This document shows positions 28,188 through 39,672 of a DNA stretch of 64,000 bases, in pieces; within the stretch, counting starts at the first letter, position 1, and every line of letters begins with the position of its first letter. The position numbers were made by a program, and so were the translations under genes. Source of the stretch: Strigops habroptila (Eukaryota; Chordata; Aves; Psittaciformes; Psittacidae); contig NC_044289.2 of assembly GCF_004027225.2 (NCBI RefSeq), positions 11,015,761-11,079,760 of the forward strand. Direction: 5' to 3'. Under the pieces are notes generated by a model that ran no database searches, was not told where the DNA came from, and saw only the letters and a list, made by a program, of their open reading frames with translations.

Positions 28188-30220
28188 CAACCTGCAGACC
28201 AGCTGGCCTCCATTCAGAAGACCGTGTGGGAGAAAGGCCCAAACTGCCTCTGTCACTGTGAAAAGAGAAGCCATCCAGAGTTCCTTGGGCGCAAACACAC
28301 GGACTTGCTTCTTGGACTAGTCCACCACCACCAAAAGCTGTCTTCCTGCAGCTACAGACAGCACATGCCATGGGCAGCCCTGAGTCCTAGAACTAAGGCT
28401 GAAGCCTTATTGAAACCCTCAGTCCTTGTGAGAAGGGCCAGATTTCTGCCTCCCTCTGTGGGGAGGTTGCAGTGACTGGGGGCTGTTCCCCCGTTGCCAC
28501 CTCTCAGCATTGGTTCAGCACACATCAGACCCAGCGAACAAGCAATTCTCTGTGCTATGTGAATGGCGGGCTTCCCTCTTGCAGCCATGCCAGCTCCCCA
28601 GACAGTCCCCAGTCCAGCCAAACTTGGTGGAGATGGCAGCTCCCCCAGGAGCATCACATCAGGTGAACCATATGGGTTTTGTCCAGGCAGCACTGCCAGA
28701 ACTGCTCCTCAGCCTTGGCTAGTCCCAGGTCTTTGCATGGTGTCACCCTCCAGCACACTAATCCCCCCAAACCAGCCAGGTCTAACACATCTTTTCAGCT
28801 GATATGGGGACAAAGTCTGGCCCATGAGGACTCTCCACTGTTTGGATCCTTCTGTCTTTTGCAGTGTTTTGTTATTTCTGTGCCATTTTGTTATTTGCAC
28901 CCTCCCAACCACAAGGCTCAGAGAGGCAACCACTGCCAAACTCTTCCCTTACACCACTTGTTGCCTCCTCACTACTTGGACTGGGAAGTTGGGGGACTAC
29001 AGGGTTCAGGAGATTGGGATGGGATGGGAATGGGATGGGCTTACCCCCATTCAGGCTGGCAGTGGGCAGCAGTGCCCAAAACATCACTGGCCCTACTACT
29101 GCTTCTCAGCAGTCAGAAAACCACTGGATGCCTATTTGGAAGGAAGCGGGAGGAAGGATGTACGAAGGGGATATGCCTGTGAGGGTGAGAAGAGCCTGAG
29201 CCTCACAAACTGGACCAACGTCTTGGGCTGCCCAAGTGCTGGGAGCATCGTGACTAGGATATCAGTTCAGACCCAGTTTTAATGCTATTATATGCCATAT
29301 AATCTACTTGTCCAATCCAGTGCCACTCCTTCAGCTTAAAGTGAGTGGCTGATAACAGATTTATAGTTCTTCATAACATGATAAGAACTCATTATGGCTC
29401 CTTCAGACCTTAGAGGGTTTGAAGGCAGCAACTTCAAAACCACAATGCTTCGAGTCCTGCAGAGAATGACAGAGGTCAAGGAAATACCCTGTGTCGCCCA
29501 AGCCCCTTGGGTCTGCTGCAGCCTTGGCTCTGCACCCACCTGCCACAGTCCCTGTTTCTCTGTGCCTGCCTGTGCCAAAACCCCACAGATCTGACCTTTG
29601 GTTTACAGCTGAATCCAGGAAAGGAGCTCATCTCCCCGGGAATGGCTGGAGCTCACGGAGCCCTGCATGGCTTCAGCCCTCAGTCACCTTTGGCAGCGCA
29701 AGGCAATAGCAGCTCTAACCAACCATGAACTATGTGTGTGTGGTGCTGGCTTTGGGGAAGATGGAGCTGGTGGAACCATGGCTGTGGAGAGGTCCCTGGC
29801 AGGAAGGAATGTGAGCCAGCCCAGCCAGAGGAGCTGCACATCTGCCCCGTGATTTCCAATGCAAAAATGAAACACCTCGCCCTGTGCTGATGGTGTCACA
29901 AGTATTGTACTGTCTTTCAGTGGTGGCATCAGACCAAGTAATTTATTGCAATGATGAATCCAATCATTTTCTGTAAATTATTCTGTAAATCACATTGATT
30001 ATTTATAATTGGGAGATTAAATGCAAAAAAACCCCCCATAATAACCAGGCTGTCTTTTCCAACTGCAGCAACCCTTTTTCCTGTACGTAGACATACTCTG
30101 TGGGGAATCCTTTTTGGTCTGCTTGCACCAAGCATTCCTCGATATTGTACATTAATTTTTGCTGGTTACTGCCTTCCAATGGAAACAGAGGAATATTTCT
30201 TCACTAGAGTTTGTATTCAT

Positions 30221-30239
30221 AAAAAAAAAAAAAAAAAAA
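30221..30239 (+). repeat. A19 homopolymer
   Basis: Nineteen consecutive A in the distal HNF4A 3' UTR. It could be a retroposon tail remnant or simply a slippage tract; no flanking target-site duplication is evident. Confidence 0.9.
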
Positions 30240-30248
30240 GAGAGAAGA

Positions 30249-30254
30249 AATAAA
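30249..30254 (+). promoter_or_regulatory. candidate HNF4A polyadenylation signal
   Basis: Canonical AATAAA about 2.06 kb after the HNF4A stop codon, followed by U-rich sequence. ATTAAA at 30016 is an alternative. Confidence 0.45.
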
Positions 30255-31424
30255 TGCAAAAATATTTTCTAACTTTCCCCAGACAGATGGATTTCTTTCT
30301 TCTGGGAGGATTTGTTTTAAACCAAGGGGTTCACCTCCCTGTTGGTCTGAGCACAAAGCATATGGGTATTGAGGAAAAAGCTCAAGCAAGTGTTTGATGC
30401 TGTCGCCAGCTGTCACTATTTCCTGGCAAGACTAATGTTAGCTGGTGTCTGTCCTGAAGCCACATGTGCTGGCATCGTAAGATTGAAAGGCAATCCTGAC
30501 TTTCATTAAAGGAAAAACAAACATGAACCATATAAATATTTGATTTCATGATTCCAGGGAGCTTAAAGACTTGAAGCAACCACACTATGAAAGCCAAGCA
30601 AAGGAAGCCAAGATATGTTAGGAACATGTTGAAGATGAAGTCCCTCTTCTATTTCAAATGTAATTTCTGAGCATTTTGGGTGATGATTCTGCTTTGGTTC
30701 AAATACAGCCATCCTGCTGCTGGCAGCAGGTACAGCCAAAGGCAGACTGAACATACAGGGCACAATAAGATAATAAAGTGAAATACACTGACAATCAGAT
30801 GATCAGAGCCCCAAAGCCATCACTAAATGCCTGCACAAGGTCAGCAAAGGCAGTCACAGGACATGCGTTATCTCAGCACACACACAGCCACTGAGTGGTT
30901 AGTCCAGTCAAGAGAAGGAAAAGGAGTTAGTTCCTTCTCTTTAATGTGGGATAAAAACCAGGGCTCCTCTGCCACCACCAGAACCCTGCCACCATGGTTG
31001 GTTTTACCTGGGTATATGCCCTAAAACTCCATATATGTAATATCAAACCTTTGAAGTAATAAATTCTCCTGGATTCCTTCCCATGAACTCCTCTATCAAT
31101 GTTGCCCTTTACCTGGTTAATCTTAAATCAGCGCAGTCCCTACAGAAGGTTTCTTATTGCTGGATTCAGCTCACTTGGAATACAACCCACAAACTGCCCC
31201 AGAGACATCTTTGTCCTTAAGTGGCATCCTCAATCCCAACCCTCACCTGTTTTGTCACTCCATCCTGGAATCACCCTGAGACACTGGTCTTGCCACTTGG
31301 GGGCTGTGTTTTATCCTGCTGGGCTCCCTAGAGTCCATAAGCAATGTCCCATGTCAGAGGATATGGCTGCTGTAAGGACAGCCTTTAAGACACAACTTCC
31401 TTATGTTGGTTTTGGACATGACAG

Positions 31425-31524
31425 CTTTTTCCTGCCCTCTTCTGTGCTTGCAACCTAGACTAGGGATGATTTCCTGGAGAGCAGCATCTCCAGCTGCGAA
31501 ATCTTTTCATGATGCCCAAGCAAA
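31425..31524 (+). repeat. dispersed repeat copy A
   Basis: About 100 bp closely similar to 33549-33647, sharing CTTTTTCCTG, TGTGCTTGCA, CCTAGACTA, GGATGATTTCCTGG and ATCTCCAGCTGC. The flanks do not match. I do not recognise the family. Confidence 0.75.
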
Positions 31525-33548
31525 GATCTGTGAAAGTGGTATTTTTAGGTCGTCTGGCTACTATGAAATGCATTCTTTCCATATTCCTTATATAACCTTC
31601 ATCTGAAGGAGCCAACAGGCTTTGGAGTCTTTTCCACAGCTTTCATATCTCAGTGGAAGAGAAAAATAAAGAATGGCAAATGAATTTTATGGCCTGCATA
31701 TCATCTCTGGCAAAGGCAACTATTGCTGCTATTAAACTTGCAAGTGCACACACAGTCGCAGATAGTCATGAACAATAAGAGGCAGCAGGGACGGCTCAGC
31801 AACGTGGCACTGCTGAGCCAGGCAATTCTGTGTGCCAGGCTGGCCAGTTCCCTCAAGGCTGAGTGCAAATATCACCAACCAATTGGGGAGTTCAGGCCAC
31901 ACACTGCACAACCCCCTTCCATTCAGAGAGCTTGGAGGAGGAAGGGTAAGGTGTGGGTATGTTTAAAATCCCTCTCCCCATTCCTAATTGAGGTGTGACC
32001 CTGATAATCATAAACACACCTAGCACCTGAAAAATTGCCAGCCAGGCCAATAAAAATGGCAATATAGTGTCAGCTTCGTTAGGTGTGGAGCGAGCAGGAG
32101 AGCTTGGCACAAACAAGATTGCAGTCACGTCCTTCAGTTTAGTGTCCTGTGTAAAGAGAGAAGAGGCTGCTGGGGTCAACAGGGTGCTCCCAGCTCAAGC
32201 CCCGGGCCACTGGGCTCTGTGGGCTGCGCTCCATTCCAGTCCCTCACGTCTGACAGCTCTGCCTGGCTGGGACCTGCACTCCCTTGTGCCTCCCCTATCT
32301 CAGAAGAGCCCTTCTGAGCCTGGCGGACCCCACATCAGACAACTCTGGTCTGGGGGGAGCTGTTGTGATTCCCTCCCTCCTCCCAGAAACTGTTATGGGT
32401 GTGATAAACAGTGCAAGAGCTGCCCAAGGGACATGCCTGGATAGACACCCACAGCAGAAAGCACTGTGAGTCGGACAGGAATTCCTCACTGCAGCTGCCA
32501 AGCCAGGCATTAGCACTGGCTGGGACATGATGTGTTCCCCCTCACTGACCGGGAAAATCATTACAATGAAGTAACTCAATAATACACTTCTCTGTTCCTC
32601 TCCAGGACCCCCCAAAACCTCACTGTGCCTTAAAAGCACCCATTAATTAATCCTGCAGATGGGTTAGTATTACCATGAACCACTGACATGGAGCACACTG
32701 GTTCACACATATCCTAGGATCCACTCAGAGCTGTTTTGCAGAGGATACAAAGCTTCATAGGTCCACCTAAATAGAAATGGAGGTCCCCAGCTCATGCACC
32801 AGCTAAAATGGGAAGCAACTGAGAAAAATGCTTGAGGCAGACACAGCAAAGAGAAACTTCAGTGTCAGACCCAGAATCCCTGGCTCTGGACTACAGCACT
32901 TCTGAACACAGGTAAAGGACAGCCATTTGAGTCCTCACTCTGGGCGGTTTTCAGTTCTCTCTTAAAATTACCTTAAGGTGTGGGATTAAAGTGGCATCTT
33001 CTCACCTGGGCGAGCACACCGGAGACCTGCTGTGCTGCATGTCCATGGAGGTGGCAGTGGAGACAGTTCCAGCATTGCAGGCTCTTTTATTTCCACTGAA
33101 ATCCTACTATTTCCTGCATACAGCTCCTCTCCTCACAGCTGCATTCCTTCACCCCAAGGCTGTGTAAGTGCCTGAGATACTGCTTAGGGGTTACTCCAAC
33201 ACCCAACCCTGCTTCACTCCTTCCCACTGATATAAGGGCTTGTGATAGACACCAGGTTGAAAGCCTCAAGTGCAAAAGCACTCAGTCCAACCCAGGGAGC
33301 AGCAGCACTTCCCTCATTCTTCCCCTGGAAAGTATCCTACACCATTTACCAACCAGGTTCCTGCAGGAGCAAACCTGAGTGCTTTTACTGCTCTAACACA
33401 CTCGGCAGCACTGCAGCCATTGCAAGAAGCTCAGGTCCCTGAGCAGCACCTTCACAGCCCCCTGGAAGGGCTAATCCTGCCAGGGACCCATCCTAACACA
33501 GAGCTGCTTTCCTTCCAGTGTGCCAGGGCACCACAAAACACAATGAAA

Positions 33549-33647
33549 CTTTTTCCTGTCCTCTTGTGTGCTTGCAGCCTAGACTAAGGATGATTTCCTG
33601 GTGAGCAAATCTCCAGCTGCAAAATCTTTTCATTATGTCCAAAGAGG
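33549..33647 (+). repeat. dispersed repeat copy B
   Basis: Partner of 31425-31524 in the same orientation, 2.1 kb downstream, followed about 70 bp later by a CR1 tail. The copies differ by scattered substitutions and a small indel. Confidence 0.75.
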
Positions 33648-33718
33648 TCATCATCATGTCTAAAAAGGTCGATTTTTCCAGTGGGAAAACACTGTCTCTG
33701 TTCAGAGTAAATCGCGCG

Positions 33719-33773
33719 TTGGACTAGAAGACCTTTAAAGGTCCCTTCCAACCCAAACTATTCTGTGATTCTC
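33719..33773 (+). mobile_element. CR1 LINE 3' tail
   Basis: Matches the last bases of CR1 almost exactly: TTGGACTAGAAGACCTTTAA, then GGTCCCTTCCAACCCAAACT and ATTCTGTGATTCT. The ATTCTGTG-type octamer end is the CR1 3' hallmark. Confidence 0.9.
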
Positions 33774-34090
33774 AGAAAGTAAACTACAGAAATCTTGAAA
33801 TAATTAAAACATTCAGAGGTCCTGCCGAGCACAGTTCTTGCCAAGCTTTTGTGAGTGTTTGCCTCACAAAAGCTGTTGCCATAGCTTTGCACGTGGGTCT
33901 GGCCTGCCGTATGTGCATAGGGAAAGCATGTGCAGAGCAGGAGCTGTCCTCTGCAGCACAGTATCTGCTTCTTACAACTGAGGTTGTCATCTGCGAGATC
34001 CCCTCCTCACACCATGACATGCAGAAAACAGGTATGGAAGCCTGTCCTGAGGGATGTACACTTCCAGGCTCTGAGTTAAGTTGATTGAAT

Positions 34091-34118
34091 AAATTACCAC
34101 GAATATTCATGGTAATTT
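34091..34118. repeat. 28-bp near-perfect palindrome
   Basis: Arms AAATTACCA and TGGTAATTT flank a core GAATATTC; only the pair 34100/34109 (C opposite A) breaks the symmetry. It is AT-rich and is not part of a recognised repeat. Confidence 0.9.
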
Positions 34119-36000
34119 AGGGCATATTTTCTCAGTCACTTCACCCTCGGAGCACAGAGGAATAGCTGTTGGATTGTATCATAGCCAAGTGCCCCATGGC
34201 CAGGCACCATGTCCAGAGCAGGTTTACACCAGCGTGGTGTGGCCCTGCCTGGGGGGATTAGCAGGGGCCATCAATTCCCCTACAGTCCTTTCCATGCTGC
34301 TGGACTGGTGCAACAGAAGCAACTTAAGCTTGAGATACAACATGGCCTCATGCATGGATAGACCTCACCTGGCACCCTGGGACTCTCTGCTCTGATGCTG
34401 AGCTGCCCAAAAGGGTTGTGTAATTTGTGGGGCCCAGAGGTTCCACCTGCACCCCAAGGACCAGAGCCCCTCTACACATAGATTATCTTTATTACAGGAC
34501 TGTTATGTTTGCACAGTTTAGTGATTTAATATCAGTTTAAAGCCTTCTCTGTGAGCAATGCTGTTTGAAGTCATGCTCTCTTTTCAGCCTCAGCTTGCCA
34601 AGACTGTAAAATGTTTATTGCTAATGGTGGAAAAGCTTAAACAAGCCAAGATAACTTTCCCAGGCTGGGTATTAAAACTGTTCGGATAAGTAAATGAGTG
34701 AAGGGTATTACATGGACTTCATTAAATATCAACCAACACCAACAGCCATTCATTTATAACGCAACGGCAGGGCACGGGAGCACGCAGGAGCAGAGCTGAG
34801 AAAGGTATGAACCGCATGTGACAGAGACATGAGAAGGGCTGGATTCCCCATGGAGCTCCAGGTGTGGCTCCCAAGGTCAGGCAGCACAATTCCTGACTGA
34901 AGCTCCTGCAAATACCAGAGATTTGGAGCTGATGAAGTGACATAAGGGCTCATCTCCTCTTGGCTGGGGAGGGTTGCATGCATGTGCTGCAGTGTGTCCT
35001 CCTCCCTGCTGCAGCTGTGGGTAAGGACACAACTCTCCAGTTTGGGGAGGACTGTCAGTGCCTGGATGTTTGTTTTCAGTTTAGCTTTTACTTCCTTATA
35101 GACTGGTTCTGCCTTTACTGGTTTCCAGTCATAGGATGACAACATCAGGTAGAGTAAATCACAAAACCTCTTGCTACTGTTCCTGTGGTCTCATGTGCCA
35201 ATACTTTAAAATTTCCCCTACAACCTGGATTGAACCCCTCACTTCCATCCACCACCCACCACTCTCCTTGAATTCCATATTCCCCACATAAGGAAAACTG
35301 AGGTAAGGTAGTTACTTCATTTGGGAACCCATCCTCAAATCATATTTCACCTCTAGCCCTTCTTCACTACACACAATTCTCACTTCTACTTTCCTTCCTT
35401 ATTCCCTCCTACCTGCCTAAGGCTCTTGCTCTTACTTTAATATCCTCTTTCATATCTCTCAATACGATTGCAACTGATTCTTGCTTGTTTCCTTCATCTC
35501 TTGTTCTCCAAAGCAGAGCTTCCTTCACACGTCACTCCTTTCAAACATCCCTGCTTACTCCTAACGCCCTGCTGTAGCAGCTATTAACCGGTCAGATCTG
35601 GAACTGCCACCTCCCTGCTAAATTTTCCTCCCTTGTTTGAGGGGTGCAAATTCCAACCTGATTTTGCAACCTGTAGCATAAATTCCTGTTTGCAGCTCCA
35701 GTATTTCCCAGCTGTTGGGTGTTTTGAAGCCTTTTCTCAGATCAGCTCTGCCTCACGGCTAATTTCAGCAATTAGCTGGATCAGGTGCACCCAGAAACCT
35801 CCTTCATCCCTTCAGCTGTGTGGCCACAGACCCATCTCCTCACACACACCTTCTCCCTCTCTCCAAACTGCATCTGCCAGTTTCAGGGTCTTACCTCTGC
35901 CCTGGGACTCCAGGTCCTGCCTGGCTGATTTTCCCATGCTTGTGTCACAGCTCTCCATGCCCAGGGGCAGTACAAATGGAAACGGGAGCAATGTAAGGTC

Positions 36001-36050
36001 TCTTGTCCTCCTGAGGTCCCTTCCAACCTCATTTGTCCCACGATCTACTG
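36001..36050 (+). mobile_element. short CR1 LINE tail
   Basis: CTGAGGTCCCTTCCAACCTC followed by a degenerate end. Only the last part of the CR1 consensus is present. Confidence 0.6.
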
Positions 36051-37107
36051 GGAAGGGCATGGAGCAACATCACAAACATGTTTAATTCACAGATCCAAAC
36101 GGGCCCCAGCTTATGGCACCAGCTTGCCGGGTTGCACCCAGCTCTGAGCTGGCTGTGCCCAAAGCAAAGTTAGACTGGAACATCAGCATGGGGATGAATC
36201 AATGTACTCCCCTTCTCTGAGATGTCTCCCTGCTGGTAAACACCTCTGGCACACTCAATTTGTTTCCATGATGGCGTATCTCTCGCCAGACATGGTGCCA
36301 CTGAAATATTTTCCACTTTAGAAGGATGAAACCTTGGAAGAAAAATAAATCAAAGCAGAATCTGAGCTGCTGCAGAAGGGCCTTGTTTCCCTCTGCCAGC
36401 TGCTGGGAATCCTGCTTTGTCCAACTATCTTTGACTCCCTCTCCTGGCTGAAAACACGGGTTACAGCCAAGAGGAAAGAGCAGAGCCCACCGAGCTCATT
36501 GGAACAGCCCCCAGCAGGATGCTGAGCCCATTTTGCAATCAAAATCTAAATCAATGAATCTAAATCTAAAACAATGGGGTTAAACGTGTGTCATTCCCCA
36601 CCACCACCCCCCGCGTACCTCTGTTGAACCTTTTTTTAGTACAGCAAGCCTGGGAGTAACCGTCTTTTTTTATGTTATTACAAATTCCATGCGGACAGGT
36701 CAGGGATCACCACCTGAACTCCTGCGGGATACGGCTTTCTGGCCTCTCAAACACCAAACCAAACAACAGCCACAAAACCCCCCACCCAAACCACAAAAAT
36801 CCTCCCTTCAGTAGCATTTAGTCCCTCTGACGGCGTTTAAATTCAGGCTACACCGGCCCATCTCTTGGGCCCTGCTCCCATCTGCTGCGCTTGCCTGGAC
36901 CCTGCTCGGAGGCTCCCCCCTAGCTCTGGCCAGGTAATGCCACAACTGCTCCGGCTCTCGGCTTGCTGGGGAGCTCTGGCTGGCGGGGAGAGGCTCCAGG
37001 GCCCGCAGATGGTGCTGTGGCCCCGTCCTGGCTTCCCTTCTTCTCTGCTCACAGTCCCGGAGCTCGCCGCTCTCTCAGATACCGGCTTGGCCACAGACGA
37101 GGGAGGA

Positions 37108-37275
37108 GCCATAGAACGGTTTGGAACGGATCTGAAACCCCATCCCGTTCCAACCCCTGCCACGGGCATGGACACCTTCCACTAGCGCAGGTTGCTCCAA
37201 GCCCCTGTGTCCAACCTGGCCTTGAACACTGCCAGGGATGGGGCAGCCGCAGCTTCCCTGTTCACCCACATCGGG
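37108..37275 (-). mobile_element. CR1 LINE fragment, minus orientation
   Basis: On the plus strand it begins with CATAGAACGGTTTGGAACGG and runs through CCAACCCCTGCCACGGGCAT and GGTTGCTCCAAGCCCCTGTG to GGGATGGGGCAGC, the reverse complement of the CR1 3' end. It is closely similar to the copy at 56146-56400. Confidence 0.92.
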
Positions 37276-37397
37276 TGTTCCTGCCCGATTTGCTCTTGTT
37301 CGGGAGACCCGGCTCTGGCAGGGGGGGTCCCTGAGGACATGCCCGGTCACCACCCGGGCACTGCCGCTCTCGAACACCAGCCCCAATGGGGCTCCAT

Positions 37398-37436
37398 ACC
37401 GATAGATAGAGATATCTATATATACAGACATAACGG
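37398..37436 (+). repeat. GATA/TATA microsatellite-like tract
   Basis: GATAGATAGAGATATCTATATATACAG-type low-complexity sequence between a CR1 and the TTPAL CpG island. Confidence 0.6.
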
Positions 37437-37499
37437 TGCCGCAGCGGCTCACGGCTGGTTTAATGGAACGCCGCTATGGAAGCGGATAAGGTGAATTAG

Positions 37500-37895
37500 A
37501 GGCAGAAGTGCCCCGCACAGCCCGGTCCCGGCGCTCCCCCCCGCAGGCACCAGAGGCGGGGGAACCCCCGCACCTTCGGCCCGAAGCCTCACGGGGCCGG
37601 AGACCGACGGGAACTGCCGCCGCCACCGGCCACGCAGAGCCCCGGCACCGCGGCCCGCACCGCCCCTGCGGTACGTACCGGGTGCGTCACTTCCCTGCGG
37701 CCGCTGTACATCCGGGGCGCCGCTGCCTGGACACGGCGCCGCTGCGCGGGAGCGCTCCGGTACGGCGGGGCCGGGGCGAGGGGCCGGGGCTCCGCAGTGG
37801 GGACCGGGGATGGAGGGAGCGGAGCGACGGGGGGGGGCCTGGGAGCGCGGGCAGGGCGCGGGGCTCCGCTCCGGCTGTCGGGGGCCGCGGGTTTG
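37500..37895 (+). promoter_or_regulatory. TTPAL: CpG island, probable TTPAL promoter
   Basis: Dense in CG dinucleotides and strongly GC-rich, in contrast to both flanks, and located 1.4-1.7 kb upstream of the TTPAL start codon. It holds a perfect 12-bp palindrome CGGTACGTACCG (37669-37680), then TGCGTCACTTCCC (37683-37695), a CRE/ATF half-site next to an ETS motif. TTPAL coding starts in an exon with no CpG island of its own, so a noncoding first exon is expected here. I cannot fix its donor; CCG|GTACGG near 37759 is one option. Confidence 0.65.
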
Positions 37896-37896
37896 G

Positions 37897-38262
37897 ATCA
37901 TAGAGTCAACGTGGTTGGAAAAGAGCTTTAAGCTCATCAAGTCCAACCATTCCCCAGCACTGCCAAGGCCACCGCTAACCCATGGCACTGAGGGCCTCGT
38001 CTGTATGGTTTGTGAACACTTGCAGGACGGTGACTGCAGCACTGCCGTGGGCAGCCTGTTCCAATGCCTGAGCACCCTTTGGGGAAGGAATTGTTCCTCA
38101 TCTCCATCTAAACCTTCTCTGGTGCAGCTTGAGGCCATTTCCTCTTGTCCCATCACTTGTTACTTGGGAGAAGAGACTGACCCCGTCTTACTACAACCTC
38201 CTTTCAGGTAGTTGTAGAGAGTGATAAGGTCCCTCCCAAACCATCTCTTCTCCAGAAGAAGG
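37897..38262 (-). mobile_element. CR1 LINE fragment, minus orientation
   Basis: The plus strand starts ATCATAGAGTCAACGTGGTT and continues through AAGCTCATCAAGTCCAACC, GGCAGCCTGTTCCAATGCCT and CTTGTCCCATCACTTGTTAC to ACCATCTCTTCTCCAG, the reverse complement of about 370 bp of CR1 3' sequence. It abuts the 3' edge of the CpG island and would lie in TTPAL intron 1 if transcription starts in the island. Confidence 0.93.
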
Positions 38263-39233
38263 GGTCCTGCCCAATGTGGCTGTGAGGAGGTGAAGCATAT
38301 CCCTGTGAGTGGTCCTGGTGCCCCAGGACCTTCCCCGAGGAGCCTGGGGGAGGTGTGGTAGGAGTAACCGGTTCCGCTGTCACTGTGAGAAGACACTGGT
38401 TGTGTGGGACAGGGACTGTTGTGACAGGAGATTCCCCTGTGACACCAGGAGTGGTACGGTGTGATGAGTGACTGAGCAGGAGCTCAGGGGAAAAAAAGCT
38501 ACAGGAATTATGCCAATCCTGTCATTTTATAAGTTCTCACTCATCTCTATCCGCTTGCTACTGGATTTGGGAATTCACCTCCCATTTCAGATATGCTGGC
38601 AGCACACTGATAACTAGATTAAGCTTGTCTTAATACCCACATGGTGCTGGCAGAAGAGCCTGTAATTTTCTTACCTGCTCATCCAGTCTGTGAAGTCCTG
38701 AATTCCACTTCTCCTGAATTGCTCCGACATTCACATGGGCAGACATGCTGATTGATGCACTTATTTGCAGAGAAGTTAATGAAAATTCCTGTGTCTGGGA
38801 TCAGCTGGGAGAGTTTCTCAGAAAAGGCTGTCGTTTGACCAGTTATGAGAACCCTGCTTATCTGGGATGCTTTAGTTTCCAATTGCACATAGGAAATAAA
38901 TGTTAAGGCAAATTAAATGCTGTATTTTGCAATGAAGCTGTATAATTCTGTATTTTAATTTTAATTTGGCTAGGTTTCCCCTGAAGTAGTTTTCTACTTG
39001 CTATGCAGGATAAAGACATTAGAGAAACCTGTGCTTTCTAATCCTAGGAAGAGAAATTAAATGTCTGAACTGTGCTTCAGGCTGCAGTGCTGGTTCTTGT
39101 AAGGGCAGTCTCCTCAGCCAGGAGAAGGAGGGATACAGGAAATGATAAATATGTAAATAATAAATATGTGTCTTAGTCCGTGGGATTGTTTGTCATTTGT
39201 AGCACTTGGTTCTTGACAGAATCCTGCTACATT

Positions 39234-39672
39234 ATGTCAGGAGACAGTGACTGCACCAGGACGAGTCCATCAGCGGGGTCTCCATCAGACAACGAGTTCT
39301 TGCCAGATCGGCCGAAGTATGTTTGCTCATTGTCTCCTGATCTCATTACCAAAGCCCGGGAGGAGCTCCAAGAGAAACCTGAATGGAGGCTCCGTGATGT
39401 GCAGGCGCTCCGAGATATGGTGTGCAAAGACTATCCCTCCCTCGGGACCTGCCTGGACGATGCTTTTTTGCTAAGGTTCCTCAGAGCCAGGAAGTTTGAT
39501 TACGATCGAGCTCTACAGCTTCTGGTGAACTACCACACCTGCAGGAGGAGCTGGCCTGAGGTCTTCAATAACTTGAAGCCATCCGCAATAAAGCCTGTCC
39601 TCGAGTCAGGCTTTGTCACTGTGCTGCCTCAGCTGGACCCCGAGGGACGCCACATCGTCTGCATCCGCCCAG
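39234..39672 (+). CDS. TTPAL: TTPAL coding exon 1
   Basis: Residues 1-146 plus one base. Contains the CRAL-TRIO N domain and the start of the lipid-binding domain (SGFVTVLPQLDPEGRHIVCI). An upstream acceptor such as TTGTAG near 39202 or TTGACAG near 39220 would join it to a noncoding exon. Donor GTACTG. Confidence 0.95.

Larger units (their letters stand above)
28188..30275 (+). other. HNF4A: HNF4A 3' UTR (probable extent)
   Basis: Runs from the stop codon to a candidate poly(A) signal AATAAA at 30249-30254; an alternative ATTAAA lies at 30016-30021. A run of 19 A at 30221-30239 sits just before the AATAAA. The 2-kb length fits HNF4A mRNAs of other vertebrates, but the end is inferred from signals only. 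Confidence 0.55.
30276..37480. other. HNF4A-TTPAL intergenic region
   Basis: About 7.2 kb without a recognised exon. It contains two copies of a segment of about 100 bp (31425-31524 and 33549-33647), CR1 tails at 33719-33773 and 36001-36050, a 28-bp palindrome at 34091-34118, and a longer CR1 at 37108-37275 close to the TTPAL CpG island. Confidence 0.7.

Noticed and set aside
37449-38156. 235-codon minus-strand open frame over the TTPAL CpG island
   Set aside because: Arg/Pro/Gly-rich composition from a CpG island plus CR1-derived sequence; not a gene.
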